From Primorskyibacter marinus (GTDB taxonomy: Bacteria; Pseudomonadota; Alphaproteobacteria; Rhodobacterales; Rhodobacteraceae), in NCBI RefSeq assembly GCF_003313245.1, contig NZ_QJSD01000005.1, forward strand, positions 111,303-175,302: a stretch of 64,000 nt of DNA, read 5' to 3'. Both the position numbers and the translations under genes were made by a program. The notes beneath the pieces are model-generated. The model was not told the origin of the DNA, did no database searches, and saw only the letters and a list, made by a program, of their open reading frames with translations. Positions 1-9,504 of this stretch are shown here, in pieces. The first letter of the stretch is position 1; each line of letters begins with the position of its first letter.

Positions 1-960
1 TTCGGCTTTGGTGCCGAGATCTCGTCGCTGGAAGGGCTGATGCTAAGTGGCTTCTGGCTGCATCGGAACCTGCTTGGCGGGGCAGAGCGGCTGCGTTTCG
101 ACGCGCGGGTTTCAAATATCGGCGGCAACAGCGGCATTGACTATTTCGCGGGTGTGAGACTGGAGATTCCGGCCGCTTTGGGGGCCGATACCACGGGTTT
201 TGTCATGGCTGAATACGAGCTTCAGGACGAGCCATCCTATTTCTCCGAAGCGATTACAGTGGGCGGCGGTGTCACCTGGCGTCTGACCGAGGATATCAGC
301 GCCGAGGCGGGGATTTCCTACAGCTATTCGGAAATCAGCGACAGTTTCGGCGACCGGACCTTTCAGGTTGTGGCGTTCCCCACATCGATCACCCGCGACA
401 AGCGCGACGATGTGCTGAACCCCAAGAAAGGCACCTTTGCAAAGCTGGAATTGACTCCATTCGCTGGCCTGCAAGGCTCTGACAGCGGGGCGCGGGTCTA
501 TACCGATATTCGTGGCTATCAGGGATTTGGCGAAGAGGACGGCGTGGTGGTTGCGGGGCGGCTGCAATTTGGCGCGGTGCTTGGCGCGGGGCTGGAAAAC
601 ACGCGGCCGGAATACCTGTTCTATTCGGGTGGTCCCGGCACGGTGCGCGGTCAGCCTTACCAATCGCTTGACGTCGATCTGGGCAGCGGGGACAGCAGCG
701 GCGGGCGCGGCTTTGTGGGGCTTTCGACAGAACTGCGCGTGGCGATCACGCAAAGCATCGGCGCGGTGGGATTTGCCGATGCCGGCTATGTCAGCGCCGA
801 TAGCAGCTTTGGCGATACCGGCGACTGGCACGCGGGTGCGGGGCTGGGATTGCGATACCAGACGGGCATCGGCCCCATTCGTTTTGACGTCGCCGCCCCG
901 GTGTCGGGGGATACCGGCGACGGCGTGCAATTCTATATCGGGATAGGGCAAGCGTTTTGA
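1..960 (+). CDS. tamA: TamA-type outer-membrane translocation factor, C-terminal part
   Basis: The frame is open from the first base of the window, so the N-terminus (signal peptide and POTRA domains) lies upstream and 319 residues are visible. What is seen is a string of amphipathic beta-strands, a GGPGTVRG segment typical of the conserved L6-loop VRG(F/Y) motif of Omp85 barrels, and a final aromatic residue (IGIGQAF) as in barrel beta-signals. In the family, TamA is the outer-membrane barrel of the TAM complex that helps insert autotransporters and other outer-membrane proteins, and is thought to act with the inner-membrane-anchored TamB. The next gene is tamB with overlapping stop and start, which decides TamA over BamA or another Omp85 member. 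Confidence is high for family and slightly lower for the exact name. Confidence 0.88.
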   Translation, partial: FGFGAEISSLEGLMLSGFWLHRNLLGGAERLRFDARVSNIGGNSGIDYFAGVRLEIPAALGADTTGFVMAEYELQDEPSYFSEAITVGGGVTWRLTEDISAEAGISYSYSEISDSFGDRTFQVVAFPTSITRDKRDDVLNPKKGTFAKLELTPFAGLQGSDSGARVYTDIRGYQGFGEEDGVVVAGRLQFGAVLGAGLENTRPEYLFYSGGPGTVRGQPYQSLDVDLGSGDSSGGRGFVGLSTELRVAITQSIGAVGFADAGYVSADSSFGDTGDWHAGAGLGLRYQTGIGPIRFDVAAPVSGDTGDGVQFYIGIGQAF

Positions 961-3900
961 AACATCTGACCTGCATCCTTGTCATTCTTGCCGGCCTCAT
1001 GCTGCCGATGGCGGCCACTGCACAAACGCAGGAGGAAGATCGCGGCTACCTTCAGGGTCTGCTGGAGGATAACCTGTCCTCGGCTGGCCGGTCGGTGCGG
1101 ATTGTCGGGTTCGAGGGGGCGCTGAGTTCGACGGCGACGATCGAAGAGATGACCATCGCCGACGATCAGGGCGTCTGGATCACCGTGCGCGGCATCGTGC
1201 TGGACTGGAAACGCTCTGCCTTGCTGCGCGGCGCGGTGGTGGTCGAGGAGTTTTCCGCGACAGAGATTGATCTGGACCGGTTGCCTGTCTCCACCGGACC
1301 GGACGTACCAGCGCCGGAAGCCACGCCATTTGTGCTGCCGGATCTGCCGGTGTCCATCAATATCGGCAAGATCGCCGCCGAACGTGTCCGCCTTGGACCG
1401 ACCGTTCTGGGCCGCGAAGTGGTGGCGACGCTGGAAGGTTCTGCGCAATTGGCAGACGGCGAGGGCGAGGCCACGTTGACCGCGCAAGGTACAGAAGGCA
1501 CCGACATCGCGCTGAACCTTGCGGGCAGCTATGCCAACGAGACCCGCAACCTGACGCTGGATCTGAGCGTCGAAGAGGGCGAGGACGGGTTGGTTGCCAC
1601 GCTGATCGGCCTGCCGCAGACGCCTGATCTGGCCTTGACCGTGCAAGGCGATGGGCCGCTGGACGCCTTCGGGGCGGAAATCGCGCTGGAGACCGACAGC
1701 GAACCCCGTCTTGAGGGCACGGTCACGCTGTCGCGGGTCGAAGGCGACACGCCGTCCGAGACCGGCCGCCGTTTTGCCGCACAGCTTGGCGGCGACATTC
1801 GACCGCTGCTGCAACCGGACTATCGCGATTTTGTCGGCGCGGACCTATCGCTGGATGCTTCGGGCGTCAGCTATGAGAATGGCCGATTGGAACTGACGGA
1901 ACTGGATGTGCAGGCGCAGACGGTCTCTGTCGTCGGCAGCGCGGCGCTGGGGACAGATAAATGGCCAGAGCGTTTCGATCTGGAGGCGCGCATCGCGTCC
2001 GAAGACGGCGCGCCCGTGTTGCTGGCGATCCCCGGCGACCGGACAGAGGTTGGTTCTGCGCAGATGCGGCTGCAATTCGACAGCGCACAAAGCGATGTCT
2101 GGCAGGCCCGGATCGCAGCCGACCGTTTTGCACGGCCGGATCTGACGGCCGAGGCTTTTGTGCTGGCCGGGGAGGGTACGCTGCGGCGCGGTGAGGGAAC
2201 CGCACTGGGGCAGGTTCTGGGCGATCTGAACCTCAGGATCGGGGGCTTGGGTTTCTCAGACGAGGCGCTGGCCGCCGCGGTGGGGTCTGATCTGACCGGC
2301 GATGTGAGTTTTGATTATACCGAAGGCAACCCGCTGAACCTTAGCACGATCCGTCTGAGTGGGGCCGATTACAGGCTGAACGGCGACGCCACGGTTGCTA
2401 CGGTCGAGGGCGCTGTCGAGACCGATATATCGGGCAATATCGCGCTGTCGGCAAATGATCTTGGCCGGTTTGCACCGCTTGCCGGACAACCGCTGAAAGG
2501 GGCCGCGCAATTGCAGATCGCGGGGCGGGTCTCGGCGATTTCGCGCGGTTTCAACCTGACGGCCAATGGCACGACCACCGATCTGGCGCTGGGGCAGGAG
2601 AATTTCGACCGGCTGTTCGCCGGTGAGGCGGCACTGTCGCTGGATGCTGTGCGCGATGAGGGCGGCGTCACGCTGAACAAGTTCAGCATCGACGCGAACG
2701 GCACAAAGCTGGAGGCCAGCGGCACCCTTGCCACTGGCGACAGCGCGGGCGAATTTTCATTGGTCACTGCAAATGCCGGGCTGATAGAGCCGCGCCTGCA
2801 AGGATCAGCGCGCCTGTTGGGCACCTTCAATCAGACTGGTGACAATTGGGATTTCGACGTTGATGGCGCTGGGCCGGGCGATGCCACAATCGCGGCCAAA
2901 GGCCGGGCGGAAACCCTGAACGGGGCGCTGGTGGCGCTTTCCGGGGATGGCGAATTGCAAGCCGGTGATCTGGCCGCCTTTGCCGAGATCGCGGGCCGCC
3001 CATTGGCGGGGGCCGCGTCCCTGACGGTTAATGGCCGGTTTGAGCCTGAAACGCAGCATTTCAACGTCGAGGCCAATGGCACCACGCGCAATCTGGCCAT
3101 CGGGCAGGAGAATTTCGACCGGCTGTTCGCGGGGCCTGCGACGCTGGCTGTGGTGGCGCGCCAGGACGAAACGGGATTGGCTTTGGAAAGCGCGAAGATC
3201 GACGCCGACGGGCTGCGGCTGGACGCCGACGGCACGTTGATCGATGGCAACAGCGCGGGCCGGTTCACGCTGATCGCACCGGATGCAAGCCGCCTTGACG
3301 GCCAGCTTCGCGGTGCCGCCCGGATAAACGGCACGGTCACGCAGACCGGCGATGACTGGGTGTTCGATGTGAATGGCGACGGGCCGGGTGCGGCGCAGCT
3401 TAGCGCGCGCGGGTCGGCTGTCACCGACGAACTGGCGCTGGTTTCTGTCACTGCAGAGGGCAGCGCGCAGGTGCAGGACCTGTCGGCCTATGCGCAGATC
3501 GCCGGGCGTCCCATCGGCGGGGGCGTGCAACTGGAAGGCTCGGGCAGCTATCAGGCATCGGGCGATCTGAACGCGACGGCCAGCGTGGTCGGTCAGTCCC
3601 TGCGCACAGGGATCGCCGAGGCCGACAAACTGCTTGTCGGGCGCAGCACGTTCGAGACCACGCTGCGACGCGAAAGCGGCACTTTTGTCTTCGATCAACT
3701 GGAAATCGCCACGCCAGAACTGACGGCGGACCTGACCGGATCGCAGTCGGCAGAGCGCAGCCGTCTGCGGTTTTCCGCAGCCTTGCGCGACATCGGGCTA
3801 TACGCGGCGGATTTCTCGGGGCGGGCGACGGCCAGCGGTTTGATCAGCGCATCGGGCGGGCCTTACACGGTGGATGTCAGTGCGACCGGACCGGGGGGCA

Positions 3901-5249
3901 TCGCCGCCGATATTGACGGGCAATACGATGCCGCCAATGCGCGCGCCAACCTGACGGTGCGCGGCAATGCACCGCTGGGGCTGGTCAGCGGCCTTGCCGC
4001 CCCGAACCTGATTTCCGGCGCGGTGGATTTCGATATCGGCATCAACGGGCCACTGGCGTTGCAATCGCTGTCTGGGCGCGCGTCGCTGAGCAACGCTCAG
4101 GTGGTGGTGCCAAGTGCCGGGCTGTCGATCACCGGCATCTCTGGCGCGGCAAATCTGGGCGGTGGGCGTGCCAACCTTGATTTCAACGGCAATCTGTCCT
4201 CGGGCGGGCGGTTGCGGCTGGGCGGGGCGGTCACGCTGACGCCGTCCTATCCCGCCGATCTGGCGCTGGCGCTGGAAGGGATAGAGCTTGTCAAACCGGG
4301 GCTTTATGAAGCCGATGCCGATGGCAATATCACCATGCGCGGGCCCCTGACGGGCGGTGCCCTGATCGCAGGTGTGCTGACGCTGAATTCGGTGGAACTG
4401 CGCGTGGCCGATACCGGCATGGGCCCATCGGGCAGCGTGTTCGGTCTGCACCATGTCAATGCGCCCCGCGACGTGCGCGCCACGCTCAATCGCGCGGGCA
4501 AGGAGGATGCCGGGGCTGGTGGAACCTCTTCCGGGACAGCCTCTGCGGGCGCGTCCTATCCGCTGGACCTGCTGATCCGCGCACCGGCAAGGATTTTCGT
4601 GCGCGGGCGCGGGTTGGACGCCGAACTGGGCGGAGAACTGCGCCTGACCGGAACCACCACGAATGTCGTGCCGCAGGGCGAATTTGATCTCGTGCGGGGC
4701 CGGTTCAATATCTTGGGAAAACGGTTGGACATAACCGAAGCATCAGCGCAGCTTCTGGGCGATTTTGATCCGTATCTGCGGGTGGTGGCAGAGACCGACT
4801 CGGGCGATGTGACGGTGCGGTTCATCATCGAGGGGCTGGCCTCTGACCCCGAAGTCACCATCACCTCGACGCCGGAACTGCCCGAAGAGGACATCCTTGC
4901 CCAGCTTCTGTTCGGGCGTGACATGTCCGAGATTTCGGCGTTTCAAGCCTTGCAGATTGCATCGGCGATCAACACGCTTGTCGGGCGCGGGGGGGATGGC
5001 ATCATGGACCGGCTGCGAATGGGCTTTGGCGTTGATGATCTGGACGTGACCACCGACGAAGAGGGCAATGCCGGGCTGCGATTGGGCAAGTATATCTCGG
5101 AAAACATCTACACGGATGTGACGGTCGATGCGTCGGGCGGCAGCGAGGTGAACCTGAACCTCACCATAACCCCGTCCATTACCGCGCGGGGCAGCGTGTC
5201 GTCGGATGGCGATACCGGGTTGGGTATCTATTTCGAGAGGGATTACTGA
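957..5249 (+). CDS. tamB: TamB-like translocation and assembly module protein (DUF490)
   Basis: A 1430-residue protein starting at a TTG that overlaps the tamA stop (TTGA), so the pair is translationally coupled. Residues 1-22 form a hydrophobic signal or anchor ending ATAQ. The body is a very long run of beta-strand segments rich in G, D, A and L, as expected for the elongated TamB groove that spans the periplasm, and the last ~350 residues match the conserved TamB/DUF490 C-terminus (including PEEDILAQLLFGRDMSEIS). TamB is known to bridge inner membrane to TamA and to take part in outer-membrane protein and lipid traffic. Internal repeated modules are evident near residues 540-620 and 710-790. 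Length is within the family's usual 1100-1500 residues. Confidence 0.92.
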   Translation: MKHLTCILVILAGLMLPMAATAQTQEEDRGYLQGLLEDNLSSAGRSVRIVGFEGALSSTATIEEMTIADDQGVWITVRGIVLDWKRSALLRGAVVVEEFSATEIDLDRLPVSTGPDVPAPEATPFVLPDLPVSINIGKIAAERVRLGPTVLGREVVATLEGSAQLADGEGEATLTAQGTEGTDIALNLAGSYANETRNLTLDLSVEEGEDGLVATLIGLPQTPDLALTVQGDGPLDAFGAEIALETDSEPRLEGTVTLSRVEGDTPSETGRRFAAQLGGDIRPLLQPDYRDFVGADLSLDASGVSYENGRLELTELDVQAQTVSVVGSAALGTDKWPERFDLEARIASEDGAPVLLAIPGDRTEVGSAQMRLQFDSAQSDVWQARIAADRFARPDLTAEAFVLAGEGTLRRGEGTALGQVLGDLNLRIGGLGFSDEALAAAVGSDLTGDVSFDYTEGNPLNLSTIRLSGADYRLNGDATVATVEGAVETDISGNIALSANDLGRFAPLAGQPLKGAAQLQIAGRVSAISRGFNLTANGTTTDLALGQENFDRLFAGEAALSLDAVRDEGGVTLNKFSIDANGTKLEASGTLATGDSAGEFSLVTANAGLIEPRLQGSARLLGTFNQTGDNWDFDVDGAGPGDATIAAKGRAETLNGALVALSGDGELQAGDLAAFAEIAGRPLAGAASLTVNGRFEPETQHFNVEANGTTRNLAIGQENFDRLFAGPATLAVVARQDETGLALESAKIDADGLRLDADGTLIDGNSAGRFTLIAPDASRLDGQLRGAARINGTVTQTGDDWVFDVNGDGPGAAQLSARGSAVTDELALVSVTAEGSAQVQDLSAYAQIAGRPIGGGVQLEGSGSYQASGDLNATASVVGQSLRTGIAEADKLLVGRSTFETTLRRESGTFVFDQLEIATPELTADLTGSQSAERSRLRFSAALRDIGLYAADFSGRATASGLISASGGPYTVDVSATGPGGIAADIDGQYDAANARANLTVRGNAPLGLVSGLAAPNLISGAVDFDIGINGPLALQSLSGRASLSNAQVVVPSAGLSITGISGAANLGGGRANLDFNGNLSSGGRLRLGGAVTLTPSYPADLALALEGIELVKPGLYEADADGNITMRGPLTGGALIAGVLTLNSVELRVADTGMGPSGSVFGLHHVNAPRDVRATLNRAGKEDAGAGGTSSGTASAGASYPLDLLIRAPARIFVRGRGLDAELGGELRLTGTTTNVVPQGEFDLVRGRFNILGKRLDITEASAQLLGDFDPYLRVVAETDSGDVTVRFIIEGLASDPEVTITSTPELPEEDILAQLLFGRDMSEISAFQALQIASAINTLVGRGGDGIMDRLRMGFGVDDLDVTTDEEGNAGLRLGKYISENIYTDVTVDASGGSEVNLNLTITPSITARGSVSSDGDTGLGIYFERDY
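2592..3130 (+). repeat. Internal duplication within tamB
   Basis: A 29-bp identical stretch (encoding GQENFDRLFAG with flanking homology) occurs at 2592-2620 and again at 3102-3130, 510 bp apart. The protein around both copies is clearly homologous (NFDRLFAG, then a variable strand, then IDA(N/D)G...GTL), so this is a duplicated ~170-residue module of the beta-groove rather than a mobile repeat. Confidence 0.8.
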
Positions 5250-5263
5250 CGTTTAGCGTCAGT
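5245..5263. terminator. Hairpin at the tamB stop codon
   Basis: ACTGACG and CGTCAGT form a perfect 7-bp stem around TTTAG, overlapping the tamB stop codon. There is no U-tract, so it may be an mRNA 3'-end stabiliser rather than an efficient terminator. Confidence 0.4.
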
Positions 5264-5553
5264 CCGGTCGCGGGGCCGCGCTGCTTGCCGGCAACTTGGG
5301 TGCAATTTATCGGAAGAGAGACGGCAGAGCAAAGCGGCCCGCCTGGCCCTGGACCCTTATCCGTTGTCATCGTCGCGCGCCAAGGCGCTTCTTCGCGCAA
5401 CAATGTCTGGCTGATGATCTGCATCGCCCGTTCAAGCAGTAAACGGGGCTTGGCATGTGAGCGACGCAATTTTGGCGCTTGGTCCCGAAAAGCAAAACGG
5501 GCCGATGATGCGGCCCGTTTTGAAGTCTTTGCTCAGATTGACAGAGCTTGGAT
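5250..5553. other. Convergent intergenic region
   Basis: About 300 bp between convergent tamB and the VPLPA-CTERM gene. It contains the 5245-5263 hairpin and the strong terminator at 5494-5521. No convincing coding sequence is seen between them; the short open frames here lack ribosome sites and recognisable protein features. Confidence 0.6.
5494..5521 (-). terminator. Rho-independent terminator, bidirectional
   Basis: AAAACGGGCC and GGCCCGTTTT form a perfect 10-bp stem around GATGATGC, with A and T runs on the two sides, so it can work in both directions. It lies 32 bp after the stop of the minus-strand exported protein gene and also serves tamB readthrough. Confidence 0.85.
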
Positions 5554-6159
5554 TTAGCTGGCTTTCTTACGACGACGCGCCGCAGCAAGACCACCCAGAC
5601 CGGCAACCAGAAGAAGGCCGCTGGCCGGCAGCGGAACTGGCGAAATCGATTCGGATACATAAGTTGCGGTCAACCGAATGGTGGCACCATTCTCGTCGCC
5701 GGGATTTGTGCTCCACCAGTTGCCGCGGTTGAACGTCGCATCGCTGAGTTCCAGATCCAACTGTCCGCCATTGCCAAACGCCAGGCTGATCGGGCCACCC
5801 CAGCTAACCGAGCCACTCTGGTAAAAACCAGTGAAAGAGCGGTTGCCAATGGACGAGCCACCAAGGGTGCCGCTGACTGCTGGCGATGTGAAGTCGAAAT
5901 CCGCAATGATGGATTGCGCGACAGTGTCATCGCTACCAACGGAGTTTTCGTCAGTCCAGATGTCGAACAGGTCGAACGTGATGCTGTCACCAACGTCAAG
6001 GTCGAAGCTGCCAGTGTGCGACATCGGATCGGCGTTCACAACAAGGCCGGGATCCGAAAACGCGTCACCCGAAAGCGCAAAGCTACCGGAGAAAGTCGCG
6101 GCGTATGCACCAGTCGTCATCAATGCCGAAACGGCCGCAGCCGCTAGAAATTTTCCCAT
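5554..6159 (-). CDS. Exported protein with VPLPA-CTERM sorting signal
   Basis: A 201-residue protein with a classical signal peptide (residues 1-20, cleavage after GAYA) and, at residues 175-201, a tripartite C-terminal tail: VPLPASG, a hydrophobic helix of about 13 residues, then a basic RRRKK end. This is the VPLPA-CTERM variant of PEP-CTERM, which is known to be sorted by a rhodobacterial exosortase and is often linked to exopolysaccharide producers. The mature domain is about 150 residues, rich in G, S, D and aromatic residues, and probably a beta-sandwich; its function is not recognised. No exosortase lies in the window, so processing would depend on a gene elsewhere. Its own terminator follows directly. 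Confidence 0.85.
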   Translation of the reverse strand: MGKFLAAAAVSALMTTGAYAATFSGSFALSGDAFSDPGLVVNADPMSHTGSFDLDVGDSITFDLFDIWTDENSVGSDDTVAQSIIADFDFTSPAVSGTLGGSSIGNRSFTGFYQSGSVSWGGPISLAFGNGGQLDLELSDATFNRGNWWSTNPGDENGATIRLTATYVSESISPVPLPASGLLLVAGLGGLAAARRRKKAS

Positions 6160-6531
6160 AAACTCAATCTCCTATTACAACAATAAGCGCCACATACCGT
6201 TTTCCCCAAATGCGGCGCACCCCAACCCTAGGCCTTTTTAGGCCAAATGATCGTATACGTTAATTATTCGATAAGATCAATTCAGTCAAGTTATACTCAA
6301 TTCTGCGTGATGAGGTTTCTAAAGATGGTTAACGCATATGAGCACCGGCAATCGTATCTTGGGCCGGCCTGATTTTGACAGGTCCGGATGGGGATTGCCG
6401 CTTTTGATGTGGGTTGCGGCACCCCCCAAACGTTGAAATCAATACCGACGGCGTGGACCTCTCATCCCGGTGGTTTGTCGATATAGTCGCGACGATTCCG
6501 GCCGTTTTCTTACCTGCAAACGCCTTTCGAC
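6160..6531. other. AT-rich intergenic region upstream of the VPLPA-CTERM gene
   Basis: About 370 bp between the start of the VPLPA-CTERM gene and the stop of the VOC gene. Positions 6240-6310 are notably AT-rich compared with the surroundings, as expected of a promoter for the minus-strand exported protein gene. No open frame with coding character and no definite terminator were recognised. Confidence 0.45.
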
Positions 6532-7113
6532 CTAATACGGGTTTTTCGGTGACCGGTCGTCGGACAGGGAACTGTGTCTGCGCGTGGTCAGTGCCTCGAT
6601 CGCGTCGGCAAGGTGAATGCGGTCGATATGGTGATCGCCGCGGGCCACGCGGATCCGGTGCGCCTCGATCATCACATCGGCATGGCGACAGCCTTCCGGC
6701 GGCTCAAACCGGTAAGAGGCCAGCTCGATCAGCAGGCCCATCGGATCCTTGAAATAGATCGAATCCATAAAGCCGCGATCCTTCGGGCCGGAATGGCGAA
6801 TGCCGCGCTCGTCCAGCCGCTCTACCGCCTGCCAAAACGTCGCCTGACTGACCGAAAAGGCCAGGTGATGCACGCAACCGGGATCCGTCGGGGTGCGGCT
6901 GCGCTGGGGTTTGCGGCTTTCATTGGTAAAGACCGTGATAAGCCGACCGTCACCGGGGTCAAAGTAGATATGCCCTTCATCCGGGTCATCCAGATTGGGC
7001 TGGTCGAAGACAAACGGCATCCCCAGCAGCCCTTCCCAGAAATCAATCGAGGTTTGCCGGTCGGCCCCCACAAGGGTGATGTGATGCACGCCCTGACTTT
7101 GTAATTTCCGCAT
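6532..7113 (-). CDS. VOC-family (glyoxalase/extradiol dioxygenase-like) protein
   Basis: A 193-residue protein, starting at ATG 7113 with AAGGA about 8 nt upstream; the frame extends 23 codons further but without a ribosome site. Two beta-alpha-beta-beta-beta modules are visible. Candidate metal ligands follow the family pattern: His in GVHHITL near residue 10, His in CVHHLAF in the second module, and Glu in GLLIELASY. Members include ring-cleaving dioxygenases and glyoxalase-like enzymes, and the LLIELAS ending resembles the ring-cleaving dioxygenase-type group. The substrate cannot be told from sequence. It stands alone, divergent from the kinase-fusion gene, sharing a 198-bp intergenic region with it. 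Confidence 0.82.
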   Translation of the reverse strand: MRKLQSQGVHHITLVGADRQTSIDFWEGLLGMPFVFDQPNLDDPDEGHIYFDPGDGRLITVFTNESRKPQRSRTPTDPGCVHHLAFSVSQATFWQAVERLDERGIRHSGPKDRGFMDSIYFKDPMGLLIELASYRFEPPEGCRHADVMIEAHRIRVARGDHHIDRIHLADAIEALTTRRHSSLSDDRSPKNPY

Positions 7114-7311
7114 CTGCACATTCCTTTTTTGCTTTGACAAAGAGTGTAGGTCCGGCTGGCGCGGATCAAGAGCGAAGAGCACCTAGTACATGAACCGGCA
7201 CTGTGCGGCCCCGCACAGAGGCCGCAGGGATCGTGCCGTTTGCCAAATGCGCGCAATCCTTGCAGCATGGCGTGCGGGGCATCGCATCAGCGCAGAGGCA
7301 ATGGGAACCAC

Positions 7312-9237
7312 ATGAGGCCTGGCAGGCAGCTTTCCGAACTTGAAATCCAGTCCGAACGGGCCTTTGGCAATGTCGCCAGCGGCGCTGGCCTGTCGCGCAC
7401 TGGCTGGACATTGACACGTCTGTCAAAACGCGACGATCCGACAATCTCTCGGATCAGCTATTTGGCAGAGCATAAAGATTGCGGGCCTTTTACCTATAAA
7501 TTCCAATTGCGCCCGTCGGAGCCGCACGGATTTGCGGCAGAATACGCAATGCAGTCCACGGCGTTCGATTTGTTTCCGCATTCGGATGATCTGACCGTGC
7601 CCAAACCGGTTTATCTTGATGCCGACAATCAGGCGAGCCTGATGACATTTATTGAAGGTCGCCCGCTTTCCGAATTCATGCGTGAGGCGAGTTTCGATCG
7701 CGCCGCACAATTGGTATTTCTAGAACATGCCGGTCGCTGGCTGGATGCCTACCACCGTGCCGGGGGTGCCGAAACGCGCGGGTTTCAGCCGCAACACACC
7801 GTCGGCTATTACGAAAAACTGCGCGACCAGATTGCCTCTGGCGAGATGAAGGTCGCGGCCAAGCCACTGTTCCTGAAGGGGATCGACAAGCTGGCGCAGC
7901 TGGCACCCGCCTTTCAAGGGCGCGAAACCGTGTCGGCCGTTCAACACGGCGATTTCCACATGCGCAACCTGATCTTTGACGGGCACCGGATGGCCTGTAT
8001 CGACTTTTCAAAGGATCAGCGCGCGCCGGTCGGGTTCGACATTGGCAAGATCCTTCTGGATTATACGTCGATCCTGCGCAGCGAAGTGGATTTGCGGCCC
8101 GGTCAGGTCATTCCCGATGACGCGATGGAGGCGTTCTTTCGCGGCTATATGCTGGTGGGCCAAGACGATCCCAGCGTCGAATTTTTGCTTTACGCCCGGA
8201 TATTGGCGACGCTTGTTCACGTTCCGCAAAAGCAAAGCGACCGGACGGACGCCAAGCAACGCACCTTGGTCAGATTGCGCCCCATCGCCCAAAAGGCCTT
8301 CGACTTCGGCGCGAAGAACAGACCCAAGCGCGCCAGGCCTGGCATTCGCCTTTATCTGACAAGCAAAAGCCTTCAGCGCGCCCGTAACGGCGAACATGAG
8401 GTATTCAACGCGATCCAGGAGGTCGGTCGCCGGACCGGGACAGAAGTCACCCTGTCGCGAAATGCCCCCAAGCACCGGCAATCGGCTGACACGGCCGAGA
8501 TGAGCCTTGTTCATATGTCCGAACCGATTGGCCGCAACGGGCTGGTCTTTCGGCGGCTTTATGCGGGCTCGTTCTGGCAGTTCGAACGCTGCGCGGCGCG
8601 CTGGCAATGGCAAAGCGCCAAGGCACGGTTCGATCCCGGCGAGATTGATGCCGCCGCAGCGGCGACGTTTTTTGACGACTGGCAGGAAAGGCTATTCGGG
8701 CGATGTGCAAGGCAGGCGTCGCGCGACGGTTTCATCTACATGCCCTTGCAGGGAAGGGTGATGCAGCATCGCTCCTTTCAAAGCACCTCTCCGATCAGGA
8801 TGATTGAAGAGACGCTGCAAAACAGCGATTTGCCCATTGTCGCAACCCTGCATCCGAATGAGAGCTACAGCGACGCAGAGCAAGAGGCGCTTGGGGCCCT
8901 TCAGGTGCAATATCCGCGTTTCAGGGTGCAAGATATGGCGATGGAGCAGGCTCTGGCGACCTGCGATCTTGTCGTGACGCAGAATTCCAGTGCGGCCTTT
9001 CATGCGATGTTCTTTGGCAAGCCGTCGGTCTTGTTTGCCGGGGTGGACTTCCATCATATCTGCGCCAACGTGCCGAAGATCGGCGTGGCCGAAGCGTTTG
9101 CGCAGGCGAAGGTGACGCAGCCGGAATTTGCAAAATATATCTACTGGTTCTGGAAGGTGAACGCGATTGACCTGGAGGACGACGCGTCCATCGAAAGGCT
9201 GATTTCCCGTCTGAACGCTTTGGGTTGGAAAGTTTGA
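7312..9237 (+). CDS. Fusion of APH-like phosphotransferase and capsule-type glycosyltransferase-like domain
   Basis: A 641-residue protein from ATG 7312 (AGAGG 13 nt upstream; an upstream ATG at 7240 is in frame but less likely). Residues 1-300 look like an aminoglycoside/choline-kinase-type fold, with the catalytic loop HGDFHMRN at 212-219 and the metal-binding IDF with Asp231. Residues ~345-641 resemble the second half of capsule or GT-B surface glycan enzymes, with IYMPLQGR, HPNE and the signature QNSSAAFHAMFFGKPS at 557-572. Kinases of this kind phosphorylate small molecules or sugars (for example Kdo kinase). It is inferred, not shown, that this protein modifies a surface glycan. No neighbouring gene gives the substrate. 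Both the domain calls and the fusion are seen directly in one uninterrupted frame. Confidence 0.6.
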   Translation: MRPGRQLSELEIQSERAFGNVASGAGLSRTGWTLTRLSKRDDPTISRISYLAEHKDCGPFTYKFQLRPSEPHGFAAEYAMQSTAFDLFPHSDDLTVPKPVYLDADNQASLMTFIEGRPLSEFMREASFDRAAQLVFLEHAGRWLDAYHRAGGAETRGFQPQHTVGYYEKLRDQIASGEMKVAAKPLFLKGIDKLAQLAPAFQGRETVSAVQHGDFHMRNLIFDGHRMACIDFSKDQRAPVGFDIGKILLDYTSILRSEVDLRPGQVIPDDAMEAFFRGYMLVGQDDPSVEFLLYARILATLVHVPQKQSDRTDAKQRTLVRLRPIAQKAFDFGAKNRPKRARPGIRLYLTSKSLQRARNGEHEVFNAIQEVGRRTGTEVTLSRNAPKHRQSADTAEMSLVHMSEPIGRNGLVFRRLYAGSFWQFERCAARWQWQSAKARFDPGEIDAAAAATFFDDWQERLFGRCARQASRDGFIYMPLQGRVMQHRSFQSTSPIRMIEETLQNSDLPIVATLHPNESYSDAEQEALGALQVQYPRFRVQDMAMEQALATCDLVVTQNSSAAFHAMFFGKPSVLFAGVDFHHICANVPKIGVAEAFAQAKVTQPEFAKYIYWFWKVNAIDLEDDASIERLISRLNALGWKV

Positions 9238-9504
9238 CACGCAGGGACGGCAGGCGCCCGAGACACGGCATGTTATTGAAAACACGCACGGCCGGATTCT
9301 ACGGGGATCATTCGATGGATCTCAGACGCAAGATCTGCCGAGGCGGGCACCGCGATGCGCTGGCGGCATCGGCATGCAGCGTGTTGCCCGGACGTGGCCG
9401 CCCCACAGCTTCTGGTCCGAAACTCCGCACGTCTTCGGGAACTTGGCTTTTCGCGCACCGCGCGGCATGGTCCCCATGTCTGAACCGAAGGTGCAGGAGG
9501 CCGC

